Shown here piece after piece: positions 18,972 through 29,560 of a stretch of DNA of 64,000 nucleotides (its first letter is position 1; every line of letters starts with the position of its first letter). The stretch covers positions 20,620,001 through 20,684,000 of the forward strand of contig JAYKYS010000005.1 in NCBI GenBank assembly GCA_036924285.1, read 5' to 3'. Under the pieces are notes generated by a model. It did not search any database and was not told the DNA's origin. It was given only the letters and a program-made list of their open reading frames with translations. The DNA comes from Asterella californica. Its lineage: Eukaryota; Streptophyta; Marchantiopsida; Marchantiales; Aytoniaceae. The position numbers and the translations under genes are program-made.

Positions 18972-20982
18972 TGTCGAGGAGAGTCCTTCTCAGGAAGGGC
19001 AAGCCTTCTGGCTGTGATAGATCGCGAGATAGAAGTAGAGATTGTATACCAAGACAAGAGCCAAGCAAGAGATTGCAACAGCTGAAGTCACCCACAGTGA
19101 CTATGACTATAGATCACTTACTAATCAACAGATCAAGTCTCAAGTCTCAGGAGACAGATCCACCTTCAGACACAACATATAGGAAAATACTGAACTCACG
19201 ATGCTTTATTTCTCTTCCAAACACACTCAATAGTCCTCCACATATATCAATTTACAGTCTATCTCTACTCAACTCCTTACGTTGATCACCGCAGATGCCA
19301 AACAGCCAATTCCCACTCAACTGGTCTTTTCTCCAGCAGATTTCTCTCCAGAACCTTCAACTGATGAAGATCTGAACTCCAACGCCTTGTATCCCCTCCA
19401 ACGACAGCTTCAACACTGAAATTTCTCAGAAAAACCTGACCTTCTCAGTCTCAGTCCTCCTCCTCCGCTCAAATAATGCTCTCTTTCCACCAAATTCACC
19501 TCAACTCAAGCCTAATAGGTGAAATTTGGACACCAAACTCTTAATCCCCTCTCTGCGTCAACCTCTCAACTGAAAATTATCAAGAATTTAATCCAACGTC
19601 AATCAAGAGTCCCTTGCAGATTATCAAAACGATCTCCTGAATAAAACTGCCTCCTGTCCGATCAGAAGAAATTCTGCCTCCAAACTGCTCTCAGTCCCCC
19701 AAATACTTGTCCGTCCCTCTGTCACGATCACCCAAATCCTCAATTCAGTTCTCTCCGGAAAAATTGATCTCCCTCAGCCTTCAAGCTTCTCCTTGCGCTT
19801 CAGCTCCCAGCTCTCTGTAAAAAAATCTCCTCAGAAAAGTGTCCCCGATCTTCAGCCGTCGCAGGTACTTGACCTAAAGGCTAAGGGCCCAGCTTAAGCT
19901 GCCCCCCTGCTGTCCTTATAAGCACAGTCGCTTATCACAAGCAGGCCCCCAGCTTAAGCTGCCCCCCTACTGTCCTTACGTACAAAACTCTTCTTTCAGA
20001 ACTGACTCTTTTTTAAATAAAAGTACACAGCTACCTCTGTAAAGCAGACTCCTTCACTGTAAAACATCACACTGCTTCCTTCGCCATTGCTAAACCGACT
20101 CGATGGATAAATAACAGATTGACAAAAGTTTTCCGTGCCCTTGATGCCATCTTGATGCCACCCTGAATATACTACAAGCCATCCAATGTAGACCGAAGCC
20201 CTAACACTTATGGGGCTGCCCCACAGGGCTTACAGCCCTCCCATATGCGCACCAGGTATCTCCCATAGTATATTCAGGATGGCATGCGGAGGCTTAGGCC
20301 AGGAAGCCCACGATTAAGGGAGATACCGGTCTCCCGCCCCTAGATATGCAGGACATGGCTGCACACCCAACATAGACTCCCATCCGGGAGGCCAACATGC
20401 CGGAATAGGAACCAGAGGCCAGGAGGGATTGATCCTGAGACCACTTCCCTCCTAGGCAGGCGCCCTATCACTGGGATGGCCTTTGGTTCCGTTTAAAACA
20501 GTAAAATTCTCTGTACACATGCTTTTACTAAGAAATTTCTCTGTAAAGTCTTTACTAGCCTTTCCTACGCTAACTTCACTATACAACTCCGTTTTTAATG
20601 AATAAAGAGTCAAAATTATAGTACTTGTGAACACCTACACGCTCACGCTATCAGATTCTGAGTTTAAGCCACGAGCTAAAATCGACAGATTTCCCTCTTT
20701 CATACATTTCCCAGTCTAAAACCCGCACTAACTACTGCTTAAAACACTTTCTGTCGAAACTGGAAGCACGAAGTCGCTCTCCTCGCCGAGCTCTGCATTC
20801 TAATGCTCTTCGACTTCTTTCAATGTGATATTTCAGTCTAAGCTAGGGGGCAGCTTGTCAAGCATGGCCCCAGCTTAGCTCCTGCCCAGCTTGATAAGCT
20901 AGGGTGCAGCTTCTCGAACAAACGCAGGCCGAGTGTCTTCTGAAGTTCCATTTCCGCACCTTGAACGTCATGCACTACGACA
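18972..20982 (-). repeat. B1 5' LTR
   Basis: A 2011-bp LTR, same length as 10594-12604. On the minus strand this is the promoter-bearing copy. It contains the second tRNA-like segment (20422-20481) and the same internal repeats. Flanked outside by GCGT (20983-20986). Confidence 0.93.
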
Positions 20983-20986
20983 GCGT

Positions 20987-22538
20987 TAGGAGATCTGTTA
21001 GAGACAGATCAGGTAGAGATTGCCACCGAGCAATCAGAGTAGATAGTAACCGAAGTTGATAATTCTAGATTTAGTAGGAACCGAACATACTATCTTAAGG
21101 GTGGCAGTTTTTAGTGTAAAATTAGTTAGGCAGCCATGTGGCAGAGTAGGAAGCGCAAGAATAGGAAAGGGAAACCGTTTGCATGTGAGGGGCAGCTTTT
21201 CTCTCCCTGGTGGTGGTTCCTTCTGTTCTCTTGTGGTGGATGCATAAGTAGGATCGAAGAGTAAGAAATATAGTTCGTTAGTGACAGACACTACACCCGA
21301 TGTTAGAGATACGAATAGTCGAGGATTATACAGGAGGGGTCTGCATGCTTGTTACCAACAGTGGTTCGAGGATGTAGATAGAGGTAGTGGACAGTTTAGG
21401 AACAGGGACGACATCCTCGTGCAGTCCTGTTGGCTAGACTGTTGTGTCGAGGAGTAGGCGCAGGAAGTAGAGGGAGTGAGCTTCCCAATGTCAATGTGAC
21501 ATCTTCTCGGAGAATGGATTGCTGATTTGAGTGCAGAAGCTTAATTCGTGTCTTCTGGGTGGTGGGTTGCTTGAATTTACTCCCAATTGTGCATGGGAAG
21601 TGTTCTTCTTGAGTGGCGGTGACTATCAGCAGTGGTGGAAGTGCAGCTTGGCTCGTTCAGTGGAGCACTTAGGATCCACGTACGGATCGTCTTATGGGTA
21701 AGGGATCCCAGATGACAGAGTAGTTGGAGCAGCGAAGAGAAGAAGAAAGAAGCCTTCTTCCCACCACAAAAGACGACATCCTCAAGTAGAAGACGGTGCA
21801 ACTGTACGTACGTTTGTTGTCTTCCTCCCCAAAATATTACAAGCAGGGATGGCTTGTTAGTCATGATCCGGACTAGAAGCATGTCAGAATCTTAATTTAT
21901 CCTTTTCATCTTGTTTTTCTCTTGTTTGGATTTTTCCTTCTTCCCCATATTCCCTCTTCTTCCCCATCTTCTTACCTTCTTCTAGTGAGGTTCCGAGATT
22001 TCTATTGAGCTTCCGTGAAGGTGAATGTCGTTGTAGTGCTACAGGAAGACCATTTTCGTAGGCAGAAGCTTGGGAAGGCTATAGGGGGCATACACCATGT
22101 GATTAATCTAACCCGTTGGAATGTGAGTGCGAGAATAAGGTGTAACAGCCGTACTAGTTGACTTCTGCGAAGCAGGACAGTCTTCTGGAGGTACGAGAAG
22201 CCGAGTTGAACCTCCAGAAGCCGAGAATTGCTTCGGGAAGACGGTGCTGAGAAGACCGGAAGAAGTGACCTGGAAGCAGGAAGAGCGTCTTCCCGAACTT
22301 CTCTGTGAATAGTTGTGTGATATTTTAGTTAGTAGTTGTTTGTTTAGTTCCAGAGCACCTTTTGGCGTGTCTGGAAGACGTGTGGTTTTGTGAGAAGACG
22401 GGATTTCCAGGCAAAACCCGTGTGTTTGTGTGTTTGAACAGATCTTAGAACTTAGAGCAGCGTTACTTGTGCAAATCCTCTGTGGGAACGATATCTTGTA
22501 TACTAAATGGGCAAAAGGAGTAATCCTGCGACACTACA
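20987..22538 (+). repeat. GE-2 tail, non-coding
   Basis: About 1.55 kb homologous to 23340-24919 and, reversed, to 1188-2045. Includes 'gtgtaaaattagttaggcagccatg', a 'ctccctggtggtggttcc' block, and the terminal GCGACACTACA. Short ORFs are not conserved between copies. It may hold the 3' UTR. No terminal repeat of the leader is present. Confidence 0.6.
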
Positions 22539-22543
22539 GCGAT

Positions 22544-23409
22544 CAAGAGGTTCTCTGAGTGCGGGGGAAGATCACCGCCCTCGCACGAAGGAAGATCACC
22601 ACCCTCGCAGAGGAGAAGACCACATGGAAGACGCAGCGGGAAGCCGTAGAAGCGCGAGTTGCAGCCGAGAAGATGCAGCGGGACGCAGCGGAAGCTCGTG
22701 CGCAGGAGATGCTAGCACAGTCGGTGGAAGCGCTTCGAAAGAAGTTCAACTTCACCGCGGGTATGAAGTTACTTACCTTGGCTAGAGAGTGGGACAATGA
22801 GTCCAAGGAGATGTTGGTAGAGTGTAAGGAGAGTATGTTCAGGTATTTGGATCGGCAGATAGAGAGAGTGAAGACACTCTATGGTCTTCCCTTGACTCCG
22901 CCACCAGTAATTGCATCTTCTCAAGCTCCAGCACCATCGACTGGATCTGAATTGGAGAAGGAGGAGTTCGACCTCGCTGTCCACTTGGTAGTGACAGCGT
23001 TGGAAGCCGAGAAGACACCGGAAGGAGCCCCGGAAGACAGGAAGAAGAACCGTCTTCCCAGGTATTCCGCGTGGAAGAAGTGACTTCCCCGGATCCCTAT
23101 GAGGTCGCCATGGTCCCTAGTGCCGCACCAATATCTCAGAAGAGCGAGGAAGCACCACTCGACCCAGCTTCCCAGAAGACGCTTCCGTCTTCCGAAGCAG
23201 AAGTAGAAGCAGAAGCCGAGGAAGAAGCAACAGCAGCAACAGCAGCGATAGCAAGGCCAGCACAGAACGATGAGGAGGAAGCCACCTCAGCGACACCCGA
23301 GGTAATCGCAGGGCTTTCTAGCTTATCAGAAGCCGCGTTAAGAGCTCCGATAGGGGCAGATCATGTAGATTTCCATCGAGCAATCAGAGTAGATAGTAAC
23401 CGACGTTGA
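22544..23409 (+). pseudogene. GE-1 Gag-like ORF, coiled-coil and acidic tail
   Basis: Resumes the ORF broken at 7102. After a TGA near 22558, a 174-residue frame (22559-23083) gives KITALARRKITTLAEEKTTW, EAVEARVAAEKMQRDAAEAR, KKFNFTAGMKLLTLAREWDN and RYLDRQIERVKTLYGLPLTP. It then passes to the frame from 23071 with VTSPDPYEVAMVPSAAPISQ and a Glu/Ala-rich acidic tract. A short direct duplication of 'gaagatcacc.ccctcgca' near 22566-22605 adds KITxLA repeats not in GE-2. Strong coiled-coil character and no catalytic motif. Confidence 0.55.
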
Positions 23410-24919
23410 CACTCCAGATTTAGTAGGAACCGCACATGCTATCTGAAGGATGGCAGTTTTCAGTGTAAAATTAGTTAGGCAGCCATGGGGCAGAGTAGGA
23501 AGCGCAAGAACAGGAAGGGGAAACCATTTGCATGTGGAGGGGTAGCTTTTCTCTCCCTGGTGGTGGTTCCTTCTGTTTCCTTGTGATAGAAGGCATAAGT
23601 AGGATCGAAGAGTACGAACTCGGGAGGCTGCACGCCCATACACATTTTTCAGTGTAGATAGAGACACATGAGTGAGTTAGTTCCACACACTACACCCAAT
23701 GTTAGAGACATACGAATAGTCAAGGATTATACCGGAGGGGTCTGCATGCTCGTTCCCAGCAGTGGTTCAAGGATGTAGATAGAGGTAGTGGACAGTTTAG
23801 GAACAGGGAACGTCATCCTCGTGCAGTTCTGTTGGCTAGACTGCTGTGTCGAGGAGTAGGCGCAGAAAGTAGAGGGAGTGAGCTTCCCAATGCCAATGTG
23901 ACATCTTCTCGGGGAATAGATTGCTGGTTTGAGTGCAGAAGCTTAATCCGTGTCTTCTAGGTGGTGGGTTTCCTTGAATTCGCTCCCGATTGTGCATGGG
24001 AAGTATTATTCTTTAGTGGCGGTGATTGTCAGTAGTTGTGGAATTGCAGCTTGACTCGTCTAGTAGAGCACTTAGGATCTACGTACGGATGGTCTGATGG
24101 GTAAGGGATCTCAGAAGATAGAGTAGTCGGAGCAGCGAAGAGAAGAAGAAAGAAGCCTTCTTCCCATAGCAGAAGACGACATCCTCAAGTAGAAGACGGT
24201 GCAACTTTACGCACGTTTGTTGTCTTCCTCCCCAAACTATTACAAGAAGGGATGGCTTGTTAGTCAGGATCCGGACTAAAAGCCTGTCGGAATCTTAATT
24301 TCTCCTTTTTATCTTGTTTTCTCTTGTTTGGATTTTCTCTTCTTCCCCTTCTTCTCTCATCTTCCCCATCTTCTTACCTTCTTCTAGTGAGCTTCCGAGA
24401 CTTCTATCGAGCTTCCGTGAAGATGAATGTCGTTGTAGTGCTGCAAGAAGACCATTTCCGTAGGCAGAAGCCTATCAAGGCTACAGGGGGTATACATCCT
24501 GTGATTTATCTAATCCGTTGGAATGTGGAAAAGTAAGGTGTGACAGCAGTTGATAGTCAACTTCTGCGAAGCAGGGATAGTCTTTTGGAGGTGTGAGAAG
24601 CCGAGTTGAATCCCCAGAAGCCGAGACGGTACTGAGAAGATCGGAAGAAGTGACCTGGGAGCAGGAAGCGCGTCTTCCCGAGCTTCTCTGTGAATAGTTG
24701 TGTGATATTTTAGTTAGTAGTTGTTTGTTTAGGTCCAGAGCACCTTTTGGCGAGTCTGGAAGACGTGTGGTTTTGTGAGAAGACAGGATTTCTAGGCAAA
24801 ACCCGTGTGCATGTGTGTTTGAACAGATCTTAGAAATTAGAGCAGCGTACTTGTGCAAATCTGTGAGAACAATATCTTGTATACTAAATGGGCAAAAAGA
24901 GTAATCCTGCGACACTACA
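23410..24919 (+). repeat. GE-1 tail, non-coding
   Basis: Homologous to 20987-22538. It has a block (about 23620-23690) missing from GE-2 and otherwise only small differences. Ends GCGACACTACA. The GTCTTC/GAAGAC motif is again frequent near 24150-24200 and 24600-24680. Confidence 0.6.
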
Positions 24920-24924
24920 GGACA

Positions 24925-25911
24925 CCCAAATCTTGTGATGATCCTCTCTCATAGGAATCTACCGACTTCTGTTTCATTAGTCTCTCTCAAAGGTCTAACC
25001 TCTACCCACTTGGTACAATAGTCAATGACGACTACAGTGTATCTATTGCCTCGAGTGTCTTATTAAGAGGACCTACAAAGTCAATACCTCACTTCTCAAA
25101 TGGTCCTAACACGTGAATTGATCTTAACGGAGGTGTTCTAGTAGACTTCAGAGCAAATGCTTGACATACGTCGCAAGTTTTCCAATAGTCTAGACACTCT
25201 TTGAAAATCCCTCTCCAGTGATAACCCGCATCCAAAATCTTGAAGGCTGTTATCTTATCGGTAAAGTGACTTCTGCAAACAGTTCCGTCGTGAAACTCGT
25301 GCATTAGCTTGAACGCCTGCTTCTGACCAACTGCTCTCCTTAGTAACCCATCTGATCCTTGATGAAACAGAATTCTCTCCACCATGGTGTAAGGTTTGCA
25401 TCTCTTGATCAACGCGTTACATTCTCGGGTATGCATACCTTCTGGAAAAGAGCCATCTGCAAGAAAACTCCAGATTTCCTTGTACTCATCAAGTATCTCC
25501 TCAATGCTTGCGATGATCATCAGATGCTCGTCTGAAAATGAATCATCAAACGGTTCTTCTCCCTCATCATCATAAGCCCTCGACAAAATATCAACATTCG
25601 CTTACTTTTTCCCTGGTCTATCTTCGATCACGTAATCGGATTCTTCCAACAAACAATACGACCTTCGACATTAAGCTTATTAAGATATACTTTAAAGCCT
25701 TGTGATCTGTGACTATGGAAAATTTCCCTCCTAGCAAGTAGTGTCAAGATTTCTTCAATCCAAAGATCACCGCTAATCCTTACTCGTTCATTCACGGAGT
25801 AATTCTTCTCTGCTGGAACCATTTGCCTACTAGCATAAGCTATAGGATGATCATGTCCATATCCATCTAATGACTTAATGTACAACCGATTGCTACATTG
25901 GAGGCATCCGT
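24925..25911 (-). pseudogene. pol: Family C integrase/RNase H, proximal piece of C1
   Basis: Minus-strand continuation of C1. The integrase zinc finger at 25089-25586 has EFHDGTVCRSHFTDK and a Cys pair in WKTCDVCQAF, preceded by MIIASIEEILDEYKEIWSFL. The RNase H end lies at 25628-25885 (YGHDHPIAYASRQMVPAEKN). Frames are interrupted, for instance in 24925-25088. C1 stops at 25911, where the B6 LTR begins after the CCGT shared with family B target sites. The rest of C1 (RT, protease, gag, 5' LTR) is missing. Confidence 0.8.
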
Positions 25912-27009
25912 TATCATATCAGATTTTGCGTGAAGAATGTCCAAGAAAACACGAGGTTCCTGGATGTGGAGATGTTGTGTGCTGAAACAGAGACAAGACA
26001 GAGAAAAACAACCACGAAAACAAACGCTGCCATATATACCAACTTCAAATGTATGTTTACTGCCGGTTCTTTCTCTTAAGAGCACAGAACTGAAAAACAG
26101 ACCAGAGCGGTCTGTAACCTGCTTCAAAGCCCCTAAAAACAACCACTGATTCTCAATCGTGACCCAAAAACACCGAAGCGTAGCTCAAAGCAAGAGAAAC
26201 TTCCCTTTGCTAACAAGCAGAGCCACAACAGTATCACACGATCCAAACCCAAGTCCAAATCACATCCATGTACAAGTTTTTAGCTAAAGCTAGTCGAACC
26301 ATCCGTTGATAGATCGTAAGCGCAAGCTACCTCCTAAGCTGCCCCCTTGTCACAGTCTCTGTACGTACGAAGTTCTCTCATAATAATAATGAAGCAGGCC
26401 CCTTGCGTCTTTGATATAGCGTCTGAAGCCTCAAATACCCAATCAGCAAGTAAACTAGGGTCTAGCTTGATTTTACCTTCTTTCGAGTCGCATAACTTCT
26501 TCACTAGACGTCCAGACAAAGTAAACAAAGTGCCTATGAAAAGCTTGAGCTCTACCCATTGATGCGATGAAAGTGGAGATCCGAAATTGTGCCAAAAGTC
26601 CGTAAGCTGGAGCCTAGCTTGTTTTCTCCATCTTTCGAGTCTTGTAACTCCTCCACTAGGCGTCCAAACGAAGTAGACGAAGTGCCTATGGAGTGCTGAC
26701 AAAGAGCTCTGTCCACTGATGCGATGAAAGCGAAGATCCGAAGTTGTGCCAAAAGTCCGTAAGCTGGGACTTAGCTTGTTTTCTCCATCTTTCGGGTCAT
26801 GTAACTTCTCCACTAGGTGTCCAAACGAAGTAGACGAAGTACCTATGGAAAGCTGACAAGGTGCTCTACCCATGTGTGCGATGAAAATGAGATCTGAAAT
26901 GGCACCAAAAGCTCATAAGTAGGGGCCTAGCTTGTCTTCTCATGAGTGTCTTTGGAGCGACAAGCATCGAAAATTTAATTTCAAGTAGGAGCCGGTCCAC
27001 GACACGACA
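25912..27009 (-). repeat. B6 3' LTR, internally deleted
   Basis: Minus-strand LTR related to the B2 LTR, 1098 bp instead of about 2015. It keeps the start (TGTCGTGTCGTGGACCGG, read from 27009), the tandem units of about 157 bp (26450-26900) and the U5 end, but lacks about 900 bp in the middle. The terminus reads TATCATATC on the plus strand, decayed from TGTCGTGTCG. CCGT immediately to the left fits the family's target pattern. Confidence 0.75.
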
Positions 27010-27026
27010 TCCACCTCCTCCAAACT
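27010..27026 (-). other. B6 polypurine tract
   Basis: Minus strand GTTTGGAGGAGGTGGA adjoins the LTR start, with the conserved 'ggaggatg' block just upstream. It shows that 25912-27009 is a 3' LTR attached to an interior. Confidence 0.75.
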
Positions 27027-27678
27027 TGTGCATCCTCCGATATGCACCAAAGATACCAACCAAGGAGTGGACCGGCACGCACTTCGTCAGTCTCATCTTG
27101 TCATCCTGCCTCCCATCTCAGTCAACCTCATCCTCAAGTCCACAACTTGAAGTTGCTATCCTGCCATGATCCTCCCTAGATCCATGCTCATCGACCTTCA
27201 CCTCGAACCTCTTATTCTACACAGCTTCAATATGCGAAGACATAGAAAGAATAACCCATCATACCAAAGAAATATCTTCCATCTGCCCTGTAGAACCTCA
27301 CCGTCGAGGTTTGTGACCCAAGTGGCGTAGTAGACATCATCCGCCAACGCAATCATCACCATATATCTGACTGTAACCCTCAACATCAAATCTATACATG
27401 TCATCGTACCTAATCCTCTCTTCTCTTTTGTTTTTCTGAAAAAAAGAACCACACTGCTGCAAGTAAAATCCTCAACCGCAACCATCATTATCTCACTGTA
27501 CAATGGTATCCTCCTCAACCATCATCCTCCTTGATCTCTTCTTCTGAAAATCTTTACAACCTCTCAAGCATCATTCTCTCAACCTTCTTCTGAAAATTTT
27601 TACAACCTCCCCAAGCATCATCCTCCCATCGTAATCATCTTCAGCAATGGCTTCTCCCTTGTAAGCCATCCTTACCCA
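27027..27678 (-). other. B6 interior without pol: unrecognised sequence
   Basis: About 650 bp between the gag remnant and the polypurine tract. It matches none of the pol sequences in the window. It contains a 106-codon minus frame (27198-27518) with ADDVYYATWVTNLDGEVLQG and a two-copy repeat near 27540-27625 around 'tctgaaaatttttacaacct'. It could be captured host DNA or a non-autonomous element's own segment. I cannot assign a function. Confidence 0.45.
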
Positions 27679-28400
27679 TCATCCTATACCCGTAGCCTCG
27701 AGAGCATCCATCCACTCTCCTTCATCCTCAACATGTCGTTCGTCCTTGATGATGTCAATGGTGACATCATGGACTTCTCTTGTAGTTGCACCCAAGACCT
27801 CCCGTGATAAGAACCCAACCTTGGTATCTCGAATGCGCTCATTCCAACCTCCCTTCACATCCATCGTCATCATCTCAATATCTGGTTGTTGTTTGCATGC
27901 AACCAGATCAACCACATCCATCACTGTATCAATATCTGGTTGTTGTATGTCTGCAACCATATCAACCATATCTATTGTCTGTATCCCAACCATCTCCCCC
28001 GGTTGTGAAAGATCGCCCTCCATTGCCAATCCAGGAAGAATAGTTTCCTGTTGAATCTTATCCTTCCCAGCTTGCTTCTCTGAAGAAATCTCTTCTTGTT
28101 CTTTCTTCTCGCTCTGCATCGTAGATGCAGTATCCAACTTGAGCTCGTTTGGATCCATGTGCTCACCCAAATCATCCATATGGAGATCATGCTCAATCTC
28201 TTCCACCCTAGCACCATAACTTGTAGCTTCGATAGCTACAACTGCATGTGCCGCAAAGTAATCATCCACCGATCTCTTCATCCCTCCTTTACCAACGTTG
28301 GCTTGAAGGAGAGTATCCGAACTTCTGAATGCTATCTTTCCATCCTCCCAAGAAATAACCTCACGTTGCAAAGACTCTGCAAAGTCGATGCAATCATCTC
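27679..28400 (-). pseudogene. gag: B6 gag remnant
   Basis: The minus frame keeps the gag order after the zinc knuckle: FAESLQREVISWEDGKIAFR, LLQANVGKGGMKRSVDDYFA, YGARVEEIEHDLHMDD. A long diverged linker with a repeated QQPDI motif follows, then LSREVLGATTREVHDVTIDI, which aligns with B1 and B2 just before the protease. There is no protease core after it. The upstream part is replaced at about 28401 by plus-strand B4. The apparent extension of this frame to 28521 is antisense RT of B4 and should be ignored. Confidence 0.7.
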
Positions 28401-29476
28401 GCATGCGAATGGGTATTCTTGAACCATCTATGGCTCCGTACTCTAGCCGATGGTTCACAGTACCTAAGAAGAAAGGAGCGTTACACTTCATCCAAGACTT
28501 ACAGCCTGCAAACAACATCACGATTCGAAATGTTGGAACAGGACCTGTGGTTGATGAAGTAGCCGAGGCATTTGCTGGAAGATCTATCTATTCTATTGGA
28601 GATCTGTTTTCAAGTTATGATCAGTTTCAGCTTGCTTTGGAGAGTAGAGACTTGACTACCATGCGTACACCTTTGGGATTGATGCGGATGTGTATTCTTC
28701 CTCAGGGTGCGACAAACTCAGTAGCCCATATGCAGAATGCGATGCATAAGGTATTACGAGAGTTTGTACCTGAGGTCACTATCCTGTTTTTGGATGATAT
28801 TCTCATTAAAGGCTGTCTGGTGGAAGACAAAGACGAAGCTGTGACTTCTGATAGGTGTAGAAAGTTCGTTGCAGATCACATTCGAGATGTGGAGAAGATT
28901 TCTGATGTGTTTGGAGGAGGTACACCTCACTCTGTCAGGTACCAAATCTCGCTTTGGGATGTCACAGATTGTGGTGGTAGGTCATCTGTGTGGTACTTTT
29001 GGAAGACGTTCGAACCTAGAGAAGGTAGACGCTATAGCATGGATAGCTGATTGCACCAACATCACTGAGGTTCGACGGTTCTTAGGAGCTTGTGTGTTCT
29101 TTCGTGTGAGTATTCCTCATTATGCACACATTGCCGAGTCTCTGTATCCACTTCTGAGAAAGGAACAGGAGGTTTACTTGGCGGCAAGAACATCACGAGA
29201 TGATGGAGCAGCTGAAGGAGATTCTGAAGTCTCCACCTATACTAAGGAGGCTTAACTACGAGAGCGGAAGACCTGTGGTACCGACTGTTGATACGAGTCC
29301 AAAGGCGATTGGATGGGCGATTGGTCAAGAAGCTGCAGAAGGTGTGCAGTTTGTTTCAAGGTTTGGAGCTCGGATCTTAACAGATAGACAACGATAACTA
29401 TCCTCATGTGAAGCGTGAGTTGTGGAGAGCTGTTACTTTTATGAAGGTAGATCGAGAGTTCTTGGTAGGAGGCCGT
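28401..29476 (+). pseudogene. pol: B4 reverse transcriptase and RNase H, split by B2
   Basis: Plus-strand RT starting abruptly at RMGILEPSMAPYSSRWFTVP. It continues through FIQDLQPANNITIRNVGTGP, IGDLFSSYDQFQLALE and catalytic FLDDI (LFLDDILIKG). Frameshifts follow near 28890 and 29190. RNase H begins VPTVDTSPKAIGWAIGQ and KRELWRAVTFMKVDREFLVG. It is cut at 29476 by B2; the RNase H motif ETDCLSLLG resumes at 39560. The 5' part of the element is lost at the join with B6. Confidence 0.85.
29473..29476. repeat. Target duplication of B2 (CCGT / CTGT)
   Basis: CCGT precedes the B2 LTR and CTGT (39547-39550) follows it. The single difference is a C to T change that could have destroyed a CpG. The flanking RNase H frames join correctly when B2 is removed. 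Confidence 0.75.
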
Positions 29477-29560
29477 TGTCGTGTCGTGGACCGGCTCCTA
29501 CCTGAAATTCAAACTTCGATGCTTGTCGCTCCAAAGACACTCATGAGAAGACAAGTTAGG

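Larger units (their letters stand above)
10594..20982 (-). mobile_element. B1, full-length young Ty3/gypsy-like retrotransposon
   Basis: A 10,389-bp element on the minus strand: 5' LTR 18972-20982, PBS, gag, protease, RT-RNaseH-INT, polypurine tract, 3' LTR 10594-12604. Both LTRs are 2011 bp and differ at about ten positions by eye (roughly 99.5% identity), so the insertion is recent. It is flanked by GCGT. The protease to RT to RNaseH to integrase order is that of Ty3/gypsy. The internal region is nevertheless defective: a 28-bp duplication in gag, a TAG between gag and protease, and a 26-bp duplication near the end of integrase. Either a related active copy mobilised it or the lesions are very recent. 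Confidence 0.93.
7103..22538 (+). mobile_element. GE-2, inner GAAGAC-rich element, split by B1
   Basis: A second GE copy in the same orientation as GE-1, inserted into GE-1's coiled-coil ORF. It begins TGTGGTGCCCACAAATTACA and ends GCGACACTACA, with a perfect GCGAT duplication. Without B1 and its duplicated site it is about 5.04 kb. It lacks roughly 630 bp relative to GE-1: the bases corresponding to 5633-6262 are joined cleanly at 9000/9001, which removes the N-terminal domain. It is itself interrupted at 10594 by B1. The ends are as in GE-1 and no LTR was found. Confidence 0.8.
3637..24919 (+). mobile_element. GE-1, outer GAAGAC-rich element, split by GE-2
   Basis: The element starts TGTGGTGCCAACAAATTAC and ends GCGACACTACA. 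It is flanked by a 5-bp duplication and inserted into the integrase of C1. Without GE-2 it is about 5.84 kb. Order: about 2 kb of non-coding leader, a Gag-like ORF region (5626-7102, resuming at 22544-23409), then about 1.5 kb of non-coding tail. The two ends share only an imperfect inverted motif (TGTGGTGCC against TGTAGTGTC). I found no long direct repeat between the leader and tail, so it does not look like a normal LTR element. The family is not one I recognise. A gag-only retroelement relative or a TIR element with 5-bp duplications are both possible. Confidence 0.7.

Noticed and set aside
21034..21291. Minus ORFs in the GE tail (also 23338-23667) as genes
   Set aside because: They are not open at full length in both copies, contain no motif, and lie in the non-coding tail.
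3637..24919. GE as a CACTA (EnSpm) transposon because it ends CACTACA
   Set aside because: CACTA elements begin CACTA and end TAGTG with 3-bp duplications. GE has the reverse orientation at its ends and 5-bp duplications, and no transposase was seen.
27679..28521. A 280-codon minus-strand ORF that looks like one protein
   Set aside because: Its first third is antisense RT of plus-strand B4, and the rest is B6 gag. It is a chance fusion across the 28401 junction.
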